Positions 1-7,357 of a DNA stretch of 64,000 bases are shown here, piece after piece (position 1 is the stretch's first letter; each line of letters starts with the position of its first letter). Position numbers and translations under genes: made by a program. The notes beneath the pieces were generated by a model. It saw only the letters and a program-made list of their open reading frames with translations, was not told the DNA's origin and did not search any database. The stretch lies in contig JABSSL010000021.1 in the NCBI GenBank assembly GCA_013214355.1, positions 1 to 64,000 of the forward strand. The letters run 5' to 3'. The stretch is from Saprospiraceae bacterium. GTDB lineage: Bacteria; Bacteroidota; Bacteroidia; Chitinophagales; Saprospiraceae.

Positions 1-497
1 TCGCCATTCTTCTCGAGATTGGATCAACTTGCTCTCTTGCATCTCAATGCTTTTTACCCTAAGTTAACACCTAAGCCAATTTTGGAGAAATATTATTTAC
101 TCATTCCTCTAAATATCGACCAATCCATATCCGAAGTTTTTCCTGGTCACACCTTTGCGAAACTGCGGATATCTTGCGTGGACTTTCATAGAAGAAAGCA
201 ATGCACACTACACTAAAAGCCTGCTTAGGAATGAGGCACAAATAAAAAATACAACTACGCTTTATCTTTTTCCGCCATACCTGACTGCCGTCAGGCAGGC
301 TGCGTTAACAAAAGCCTTCCCGATGGGATATCGGGACAGGCTATGTAGCTAGGCTATCCAGCCTGGCGGCTCGACAGGTACTCGGCTTTTGCAGCCTAGT
401 CTGGCGAAAAAATATTTCGCCTATTTGTGCAGTTTATTTATCCCTCATTCCTTAGCACCTAAATCTACATTTCTTTTCGCAGCAAAAGGGCCTCTCC
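1..497. other. Intergenic spacer with fold-back repeat
   Basis: No convincing gene is visible. The two short plus-strand reading frames here have no recognisable protein character. Most of the stretch from about 206 to 472 is an imperfect fold-back, annotated separately. A small hairpin (GGCGAAA, five-base loop, TTTCGCC) at about 404-422 lies downstream of the minus-strand gene that ends at 498 and could act as its terminator, although no T-run follows it. Confidence 0.5.
206..472. repeat. Imperfect fold-back (inverted-repeat) element
   Basis: The left arm at 223-246 and the right arm at 433-456 are inverted copies matching at 20 of 24 positions by eye. Further in, CAAAAGCC and GGCTTTTG pair. 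Small perfect hairpins lie in the centre, including CCCGAT...ATCGGG and the CCTGACTGCCGTCAGGCAGG palindrome near 281-300. The element has no coding capacity. It resembles the REP/MITE-like islands common in Bacteroidota spacers. Its exact ends are uncertain and no target duplication was found. Confidence 0.5.
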
Positions 498-974
498 CTA
501 GCTTTTCTTTAAGGCTAACAGATTCAGCATAATGGCCGTTAAAAGCGCGAGGCTTAATAAAATGACCACTAAAGTAGTAGGGAAATTCCAGGCTATAGCC
601 GTTATGATTTTAGGCAGTTCCAACTCGGGATTGGTGGCTGTAATGGAGTCCATTACAAAACGTAGCAGCTTGGAAAAGACCAGGATTACAGCTAGGCCCA
701 GCGCCATAATCGTATTAAAGAATAACAAGGTCTTACGTTGGCGACCTCTACCGTAGCCATGGTTCCATTCCTTAACCAGATATACAATATAGACTAAAGG
801 AATGAAGACAATAGGAGTCAGTAGTAGTGGAGAAATATTGATGGCCGCATGGGAAAAAGACAATTCTATCTGACCATTATTACCACCTAGCAAATGTGGA
901 ATTAGGGTACTGATGAGTAGGGCAATCAGGAAGAGAATTGCCAAAGAGATAAGTTCTCTGTTGAGGGGTAACAT
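498..974 (-). CDS. Small integral membrane protein, unknown function
   Basis: This is a 158-residue, strongly hydrophobic protein with about four predicted membrane helices, near residues 8-28, 45-67, 84-107 and 130-152. The start at 974 is the first ATG and leads straight into the first helix. A short basic loop (GYGRGRQRK) near residues 74-82 suggests a cytoplasmic face by the positive-inside rule. I do not recognise the family. It is the last of three minus-strand genes after the MutS-like and bestrophin genes, with a 178-bp gap that suggests its own promoter. No catalytic motif is visible, so a role cannot be assigned. Confidence 0.6.
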   Translation of the reverse strand: MLPLNRELISLAILFLIALLISTLIPHLLGGNNGQIELSFSHAAINISPLLLTPIVFIPLVYIVYLVKEWNHGYGRGRQRKTLLFFNTIMALGLAVILVFSKLLRFVMDSITATNPELELPKIITAIAWNFPTTLVVILLSLALLTAIMLNLLALKKS

Positions 975-1152
975 GAGAAACTGTTTTTGGGCATACTAAT
1001 ACCGATCGCTGAAGGGTTGCGAAGTGGTATAAGCTTAGCTGACGATAAAATTACAGAGACAAAGTGTTGCTCTTTTATATATTACGAAAATATGCAATGT
1101 AATTTGTATCGCCAATCATTGTATTAAAAAAATCAGCCCTATGTTACCCGAT

Positions 1153-2076
1153 CTAGAAGAATTTTTCGTACAACTCGTGTTTGACGGCTTTCCCCTTGCG
1201 ATCCTCCAGTATTTCGAACACATTTGTCTTGATCGTATTGGCAATATCGCCAGTAGGAAGATCATTACAATCCAATCCGAATGGATCTTCAATCTCTTCC
1301 CCTAGTAATTCAACACCAAGCAAGGCGAAGAAAATAAACATCACCAATGGAATAGTTCCGAATGAGAAAGTGGTAATTAGCGCGAAAGGGAGCATAAGCC
1401 CATAAACAGTAATAAAGATTTTTAGGTATACCGCATAAGAGAATGGAATAGGGGTCTTTTTAATCCTTTCACAAGCTCCCAATATATCCAGTAAGGCTTG
1501 ATGTTGCGCTTTGATATTGATGTAGTCCCCTTCGTTCAATTCACCGTTTCGATGTCCTTCTGCCATTCTATCGAAGATTTGCATAGAGATGTGATTGGGA
1601 ACATGCCCCTTTTCTCCATATACTGCTTTGTCTTCATCGCTTAGGTAAATCAATTTATCTAGTTGCGTCCCTTCTCTTAAGTGTTCAACCAAAGCCAGAC
1701 AGAAATTGGAGATATGTTTCGCAAAGTAGCGACGAACCTCCGGATTATCTTTCGGGAACATGGTATTTACGTAAATAGCCATATTTCGGGTATGGTTTAC
1801 TAATGCGCCCCATTGCTTTCGCCCTTCCCACCATCTGTCATAGGCAGAATTGGTGCGAAAAACCAAGAAAATACTAAGTATTACCCCCAGCAGTGAGAAA
1901 ATACTCGTGTTCATATGGATGTATTCTTCCAGGTTGAATCCCCAGACCGCGAAGCAGATGGCAGTGGTATACACACCGATAGCAACGACGCTTCTCCAAA
2001 TTCGGACCATGGTCCAGCTTTTAGCTAGGTTTCCCAAATCACCGAACCAGTTTGCGTTTGTTTTGTAGTAGATCAT
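1153..2076 (-). CDS. Bestrophin-like (YneE/UPF0187) membrane channel protein
   Basis: The 307-residue length and sequence fit the bacterial bestrophin family, which forms pentameric ion channels in the inner membrane. Visible family features are the N-terminal stretch with WRSV, the first two helices, the FRTNSAYDRWWEGR segment near residues 72-85, and the C-terminal GVELLGEEIEDPFG motif, which is characteristic of the family. Bacterial members conduct monovalent cations or anions, and which applies here cannot be read from the sequence. The gene starts 39 bp after the stop of the MutS-like gene, so the two are probably co-transcribed. The start at 2076 gives the usual short cytoplasmic N-terminus. 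Confidence 0.85.
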   Translation of the reverse strand: MIYYKTNANWFGDLGNLAKSWTMVRIWRSVVAIGVYTTAICFAVWGFNLEEYIHMNTSIFSLLGVILSIFLVFRTNSAYDRWWEGRKQWGALVNHTRNMAIYVNTMFPKDNPEVRRYFAKHISNFCLALVEHLREGTQLDKLIYLSDEDKAVYGEKGHVPNHISMQIFDRMAEGHRNGELNEGDYINIKAQHQALLDILGACERIKKTPIPFSYAVYLKIFITVYGLMLPFALITTFSFGTIPLVMFIFFALLGVELLGEEIEDPFGLDCNDLPTGDIANTIKTNVFEILEDRKGKAVKHELYEKFF

Positions 2077-2115
2077 TATTATTATGATTTATGAACTCAA
2101 TCCATGAGCTCTTGA

Positions 2116-3936
2116 CTAGCTCTCCCTAATTTTCACTCGAATACCCATTTGCTGCATCAGCAGGGTGGCATTAAAGCTCTGACTCACTCCCTTCTTGAGT
2201 TTGTAATCGAAATGTAATTCTCCGTCCTGAATTTCCACCTCTATCCGCAGGTTTTCAATCGCACCCTCCGCCTTGGCTTCCAGTGCACCTAACTCCAAAT
2301 CGTGTGTAGCAATTAAGCCCCCTCCTTTGTATTCAATCAATTGGTGGATCAAAGCCTTAGCCCCGGTATGGCGATCAACGGAGTTGGTGCCCTTGAGAAT
2401 TTCATCCAACAAAAAGAAAATGGGGCGTTCCTGGGCGATCCCTTGAGCAGCAGCTTCTACTGCTTCAATGATTACTTTTAGACGCTTCAGCTCGGCGTAG
2501 AAAGAGGAGGTGCTCTCATGGAGCGCGTCTTGCGTCCGCATACTGGTATAGACCTGCAGTTGCGGGAGCTGTAGCCTGTTGGCACAAACCGGGCTGCCAG
2601 ATAGGCCTAGCACTAAATTGATGCCTAGGGTGCGCAGGAACGTACTCTTTCCAGCCATATTGGAGCCGGTAATTAGCTTGATATGGCCCTGGATGGGCAT
2701 GCTGATATCATTGGTGATCACCTGATCCCTTCGAATCAACGGATGCCCAATGCCCAAAGCTTCGATCTCTCTTGCGTCTGTAATCGTAGGAAACTGCCAA
2801 TGCGGGTGGTTATGTACTAAATTACCAAGACTTGACAAAACCTCAAACTCTTGCAAGGAATCGAACCACCTAGGCAGTACCTCCTTTTGCGCAGCTCTCC
2901 ACATTTCTAGTCGATAGACCCAATGCAAATCCCAAAGCCCTCCAAGGTTTAGCAGAATGGCGAAAGCGTTAAAACGCACATTCAATTGACTGATTAGATA
3001 GGAAAGTCTACTGATTATTTTAGATGCACTATTGCCCGCTTGCAGGAAAGTGGATTGTAATTCTTTTAAAAGGGGGGCTTGAAAGCTCCCTTCCTCTACC
3101 TGGCGAATAAGACGGGCATAGTTGCTCAACATGACCTCTGCATGGGCTGTTCGTCGGTGGGTGTCATTGACCCGTTGGACCGTACGTTGCAGAATCAGTG
3201 CCGGTGGTATCAGCATCAGTAAAGCATATTGCCAAGGCCAATAAAAGAGCCAAAGGATAAGTGCAGCAGTAAACCAAATAGGAGCCACATATAAAGCTAT
3301 CTTTAGCCAGGTGTTGTCCTTCACAAATGCGGGATCTTGCAGCCAATCTAGCAAAGCCTGTAGATGAGTCGGATGGTCTTCGGTCTCTCGCCCATGTGCC
3401 TGAAAATGCTGCCGCCATTCTATTTTATCCGCCAATTCTTGAATGGCTATCTGTCTGGCTTCGATAAGCTCGGTAGCACTGGGCTCTGTCAAGTATTGGG
3501 CTAGCCGCTGTCGGCCAATTTCAGTACTAGTACGATTGATGTATTGGAAGAGAGAGTGCTCTCCAAACAGATCTAGATCTAGTGCATAGGGATGTTCCAT
3601 TTCCAGGAACTTAGCTCCAGCATCGAAATGGGAGAAATCGTGATTCAGTGCACTTAACTCAAGGCCATTGATTTTAGCTAATTCCTCGTGATGCTGTGCA
3701 GCTGCTGAAATTTGTTGATGCCATTTCATGAACTGATAAAACACAGCAACGAACGTCAAGAAGAAAAGTATCGCCCAATACCAGGCAATGCTACCCAAAT
3801 AAATCGTAAGGGCTATTCCTGCCATAAATACCAATAGGCGTACTAGTGAGAATTTTCCATATTTAGCCCGCAGCGCAGCAGCAGTTTCTTGAAAATTCTT
3901 CTGCCTATTTTGGTATACTTCTTTTAGTTTCTCCAT
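2116..3936 (-). CDS. Membrane-anchored MutS-family ATPase
   Basis: The 606-residue protein ends in a MutS-type ATPase domain. The Walker A motif GSNMAGKST lies around residue 425, followed by the TSMRTQDAL / ESTSSFYAE segment, the Walker B sequence FFLLDEILKGTN and the IATHD motif. The N-terminal mismatch-recognition domain of true MutS is absent. In its place are hydrophobic segments near residues 31-70 and a second pair near 205-245, then a lever/core-like helical region. This is the Bacteroidota 'MutS-related' type, distinct from MutS1 and from MutS2, and it has no Smr domain. Its role in DNA metabolism is unproven, and the membrane segments make classical mismatch repair unlikely. It is the first gene of a probable operon with the bestrophin gene. 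Confidence 0.82.
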   Translation of the reverse strand: MEKLKEVYQNRQKNFQETAAALRAKYGKFSLVRLLVFMAGIALTIYLGSIAWYWAILFFLTFVAVFYQFMKWHQQISAAAQHHEELAKINGLELSALNHDFSHFDAGAKFLEMEHPYALDLDLFGEHSLFQYINRTSTEIGRQRLAQYLTEPSATELIEARQIAIQELADKIEWRQHFQAHGRETEDHPTHLQALLDWLQDPAFVKDNTWLKIALYVAPIWFTAALILWLFYWPWQYALLMLIPPALILQRTVQRVNDTHRRTAHAEVMLSNYARLIRQVEEGSFQAPLLKELQSTFLQAGNSASKIISRLSYLISQLNVRFNAFAILLNLGGLWDLHWVYRLEMWRAAQKEVLPRWFDSLQEFEVLSSLGNLVHNHPHWQFPTITDAREIEALGIGHPLIRRDQVITNDISMPIQGHIKLITGSNMAGKSTFLRTLGINLVLGLSGSPVCANRLQLPQLQVYTSMRTQDALHESTSSFYAELKRLKVIIEAVEAAAQGIAQERPIFFLLDEILKGTNSVDRHTGAKALIHQLIEYKGGGLIATHDLELGALEAKAEGAIENLRIEVEIQDGELHFDYKLKKGVSQSFNATLLMQQMGIRVKIRES

Positions 3937-4044
3937 CGAGTGAACATTATTCCCTGCGAAAATAAAACCTTCTTTGACAAATCTAGTGAGCGGTCAAGAA
4001 ATGAAAATTTAGATTTGCTTTTTTACCTAAAATCTATACCAAAA

Positions 4045-5361
4045 TTACTTTCCCTTTTCCCGTTTATGTAACGCAGCGAACTTGCTGCCATATTCCTCCA
4101 GGATGGAAAGGGTAGAGGTATCTCGATCATACACGGAGTACCATCCCTGATGCTCATGTGGGGGATCACCAATGAAGTCATCTCCAGCTTGCCAAATGGC
4201 GCGGGCCTTCCTCGGTCTTCCTTGGCCTCCCCAAGCCCAGAAGTTACAGCCACCAATGGGATCGCCCGCTTTAGCTTTTTGATATACCCATTCGAAAAGG
4301 GTTTGGTAGTATTTATCACGCCAAAGGGTAGAAGAACCGGGTTCATGACTGTCGTTATCCCGAGCGATACCAAACTCCTCAAAAACCATAGGCTTGCCAA
4401 TTTTTTTGCTCAGATTCAAGTGACGTTCTAGGTACTTCTTGGCTTTGTCGAGGGCCTTTTCATAGGATTCTTCAGCTTGTTTGGGGTCGTACCACTGCCA
4501 GTTTTGTATCCAAATATGAACGGTGGTATAGTCGATGTTAGCATAGCTATGGTCTTTGGTGAAATGATTGCCCGTTGGTGTGGAAGTGTTGCCTTCACTG
4601 CCAATGGTCACTAAGTGATTTGGGTCCAGTGATTTAATTAGACGAGCTGTCTTTTTGATCCATTTTCGGTAGGAGCGAAAGCGGAGCATCCCTCTAGGCT
4701 CGTTGGCTAACTCCCAGCTCATGATGGTAGGGTCGTCTTTATAGGCTTTATCATTGTAGCAGTTCACTCGTTCAATTACCTTTCGGATGTGGTTTTCATA
4801 TAAAGCTATAGCGGCTGGATTTTTATAAAAACGGGTAGCGAAGGTCATATAACTGAACCAGCTGCCATCCTCCGCAGGAGGGGGATAGGGGATGTCCTGA
4901 GGTTTAGCCCAGGTATAGTATTGTGTAAAGCCACCTGACCAGGGATAGAAATTATTGAGACAAACTACAGCCGTTAAGTCACGTTTGCTCATCTCATTTA
5001 GTAGAAAATCCAGACCGTCCCATAAATCTTCATTGTATTTTCCCGGTGCATGTTGTAGTGTCGGCTTCATGCGCCAAGGAGCGGAATCAGGTCCCTCACT
5101 ACCTGCTACTATCCGAAGGTTGGTAATTCCCAATGCTTGCAGATGATCTAATTCTGCTAGCAATCTTTCTCGGTCTCCCCCTGCACCTTTAGAGGCGAGG
5201 TTCATGCCATACCAGAAGTTGGTGCCTAAAAAATAGTAGGGTGATCCATTCCGATAGAATTGACCATCTTGAATAGATATATAGGACTGTGCAGACATAT
5301 TTGCAAGACTTGAGAGCCAGAGACTCAAGAAGATGGGGATTAATCGCCAAGGTTTTTTCAT
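4045..5361 (-). CDS. Secreted GH5 endo-beta-mannanase (GH5_7-like)
   Basis: A glycoside hydrolase family 5 enzyme of 438 residues, probably hydrolysing beta-1,4-mannan. The frame is open to 5484, but the ATG at 5361 is chosen because it begins a clean signal peptide (MKKPW, a hydrophobic core, cleavage after MSAQ). It also leaves a 126-bp divergent promoter region. Catalytic residues are visible: the acid/base Glu in WELANEPRG (about E221) and the nucleophile in VFEEFG (about E329). The motifs LGTNFWYGMN and LRIVAGSEG match the mannanase subfamily. There is no carbohydrate-binding module and no type IX sorting domain. It is divergent from the XRE-family regulator at 5488, but no other polysaccharide-utilisation genes adjoin it. 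Confidence 0.85.
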   Translation of the reverse strand: MKKPWRLIPIFLSLWLSSLANMSAQSYISIQDGQFYRNGSPYYFLGTNFWYGMNLASKGAGGDRERLLAELDHLQALGITNLRIVAGSEGPDSAPWRMKPTLQHAPGKYNEDLWDGLDFLLNEMSKRDLTAVVCLNNFYPWSGGFTQYYTWAKPQDIPYPPPAEDGSWFSYMTFATRFYKNPAAIALYENHIRKVIERVNCYNDKAYKDDPTIMSWELANEPRGMLRFRSYRKWIKKTARLIKSLDPNHLVTIGSEGNTSTPTGNHFTKDHSYANIDYTTVHIWIQNWQWYDPKQAEESYEKALDKAKKYLERHLNLSKKIGKPMVFEEFGIARDNDSHEPGSSTLWRDKYYQTLFEWVYQKAKAGDPIGGCNFWAWGGQGRPRKARAIWQAGDDFIGDPPHEHQGWYSVYDRDTSTLSILEEYGSKFAALHKREKGK

Positions 5362-5487
5362 GTGCTTATTGGCATTCGAAATTGAAAAGAGTCTGATAAC
5401 ATCAATTGAGGCCCGTACAGATAGCCGACACAATATTATCAAGGGCATAGTGCGAATATTCGCTGAATCCTTTAAATTTGGCATTCT

Positions 5488-6978
5488 ATGGGCACTAAAT
5501 CACAAAACGCAAAGATTATATTCGGCCTAAAGGTCAAACAGCTCCGGCAAGGAAAGGGTTTATCTTTCTCGGATTTGGCCAAGGAGGCGAGTATGTCCGT
5601 TTCTTATCTAAATGAGATTGAAAAAGGGAAGAAGTATCCGAAACAAGATAAGATTGAATCTTTAGCAAGTGTATTGGGCGTGACTTTTGAGGAGCTGACT
5701 TCCCAGGATTTGGATAAGAGTTTAGCTCCCGTTAGTGAGTTGCTCAAATCGAACTTCTTGAATGAACTTCCATTAGATCTCTTTGGGATAGAATTGGCTA
5801 AAGTAGTGGAGATCATTGCTAATGCTCCCGCTAAGGTAGGAGCCTTTATTTCTACCTTGTTAGAGCTTTCTCGCAATTATGCGCTGAAGGAAGAAAACTT
5901 CTACTTCGGGGCCTTGCGTTCGTTTCTGGAGTTGCATAACAATTACTTCAAGGAAATTGAGGATGCGGTCACACATTGCACTTCCCTGTATGATATTCCG
6001 AAGGAACGCCCCTTCTCATCCGATGTTTTAAAAAGATTACTAGAAGATCGATTTGGCTATCGGGTGGTGGAGAATGGTTTAGAAGGTTTCCCAGAAATGC
6101 GGAACTTGCGTGCGGTTTTTGTGCCGGAGAAAAAAGAGCTTTTGCTCAATAAGAACCTCTCGGAGATGCAACGCTCCTTTCAATTTGGTAAAGAATTGGG
6201 CTTCAACTATCTCGAGTTAAAGGAGCGTGCCAATACCTCTTCTTTATTACGGAGTCGAGTTTTTGAGGAAGTACTCAATCATTCTCGTGCTACTTATTTC
6301 TCGGCAGCCTTACATATGCCTTTACAGGGTTTTGTGGATGATATTCGCTCCTTCTTTGCGAAGAAAGAATGGGATCCGAATGCCTTTTTGGGCATTATGC
6401 AAAAATACCAGGCTACACCTGAGATGTTTTATCAGCGATTGACCAATGTCTTGCCTGAGTTTTTTGGACTGACTAAGATATTTTTCTTGCGATTTCGCCA
6501 TGATATCATCCAAGATATCTACGAAATAGATAAAGAACTGCATTTGGACTCCCGCCACCAGCCCCATAGTAATGGCCTTTCGGAGCACTACTGCCGGCGA
6601 TGGGTGTCTACTTCCCTTTTGATGGACCTTAGAGCACAGCAGAAAGGGGGCGCGCAGATCTCGCATTTGGTGGCGGCTCAGCGTTCGAGCTATATCGGAA
6701 CGGAGGATGAATATCTTTGTTTCACCATAGCCCGGCCCACCTATCCCAATCCGAATCACAATGTTAGTGTAACCCTCGGTATTGTAGTCTCTCCAGAGTT
6801 AAAAGACAAGATCGCTTTTCTAGATGATCCAGCCATTTCTCATAAGCAGGTCCATACGACTTGCGAACGTTGTCCGATCTCAGACTGCAAGGAACGGGCA
6901 GTAGAACCCAAAGTCATTCTACGTCGAGAGAAGTTACGCGCTATTCAGCATCGCTTGACCGAGTTGAGTAAGTCATAA
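5488..6978 (+). CDS. XRE-family regulator with ImmA/IrrE-like and ScfR C-terminal domains
   Basis: The 496-residue protein begins with a helix-turn-helix of the Cro/CI type (about residues 11-66, with LAKEASMSVSYLNEIEKG as the recognition region). A middle region follows that aligns with the DUF955/ImmA-IrrE position (around residues 190-270), and then a C-terminal domain ending in the cysteine cluster CERCPISDCKERA. This architecture is that of the short-chain acyl-CoA or acetate-responsive regulators (RamB/ScfR type). The HExxH zinc-protease motif is absent (the corresponding stretch reads FGKELGFN), as in many members, so proteolysis is not expected. It may regulate central carbon metabolism or the divergent mannanase. 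The inverted-repeat element begins at its stop codon. Confidence 0.85.
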   Translation: MGTKSQNAKIIFGLKVKQLRQGKGLSFSDLAKEASMSVSYLNEIEKGKKYPKQDKIESLASVLGVTFEELTSQDLDKSLAPVSELLKSNFLNELPLDLFGIELAKVVEIIANAPAKVGAFISTLLELSRNYALKEENFYFGALRSFLELHNNYFKEIEDAVTHCTSLYDIPKERPFSSDVLKRLLEDRFGYRVVENGLEGFPEMRNLRAVFVPEKKELLLNKNLSEMQRSFQFGKELGFNYLELKERANTSSLLRSRVFEEVLNHSRATYFSAALHMPLQGFVDDIRSFFAKKEWDPNAFLGIMQKYQATPEMFYQRLTNVLPEFFGLTKIFFLRFRHDIIQDIYEIDKELHLDSRHQPHSNGLSEHYCRRWVSTSLLMDLRAQQKGGAQISHLVAAQRSSYIGTEDEYLCFTIARPTYPNPNHNVSVTLGIVVSPELKDKIAFLDDPAISHKQVHTTCERCPISDCKERAVEPKVILRREKLRAIQHRLTELSKS

Positions 6979-7140
6979 GTGGTGTGACAATCGTAGTCAT
7001 AAAATTTCTGATAGCGAATTTTGTTCTTAGACGAGGCAGTAAAATCGCGCCTAGCCATAGGCTACGCAAGGCTTTTACTAACGAAGTATAAGGGCAAAAG
7101 ACGCAGCTGAAAAATAGGAATATCTATTGTCACATCACTT
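6977..7140. repeat. Inverted-repeat element, MITE-like, 164 bp
   Basis: The ends are a 15-bp inverted repeat with one mismatch: AAGTGGTGTGACAAT at 6977-6991 and ATTGTCACATCACTT at 7126-7140. The interior is also partly self-complementary (GTAAAA...TTTTAC around 7040-7080, CCTAGCC/AGGCT at the centre). The element overlaps the last bases of the regulator's stop codon. No open frame and no obvious target duplication is seen. It could be a decayed MITE or a transcript-ending structure. Confidence 0.5.
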
Positions 7141-7357
7141 GAGGAAGCAATATCCTGCTAGTTTCGGTTGAATTAAGCTTACGGTTATTTCATTCCTACA
7201 AAATAGTCCGATATTAGGCGACGTTTGGAATGTACAAGGGACAAGTGCCGTTCCGAGATACTAATTTTCAATTACCCAAATTGACATACATAGTAGTAGG
7301 TAGTGGATCAAGCTAAGTACAAAAGAAACCACCAGTGCCTACTTAAAGGAAAAGCTT
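7141..7357. other. Intergenic spacer upstream of DPP IV
   Basis: I see no gene and no promoter box matching the Bacteroidota TTTG-N19-TAnnTTTG pattern. It must nevertheless contain the promoter of the peptidase that starts at 7358. Together with the repeat element it forms a 379-bp gap. Confidence 0.4.

Noticed and set aside
19-352. Two short plus-strand reading frames at the left edge
   Set aside because: They overlap each other in different frames, cross the fold-back repeat and show no protein-like features.
4045-5487. A polysaccharide utilisation locus around the mannanase
   Set aside because: No SusC/SusD pair, transporter or second glycoside hydrolase lies beside it; GH10 and GH3 genes are tens of kilobases away.
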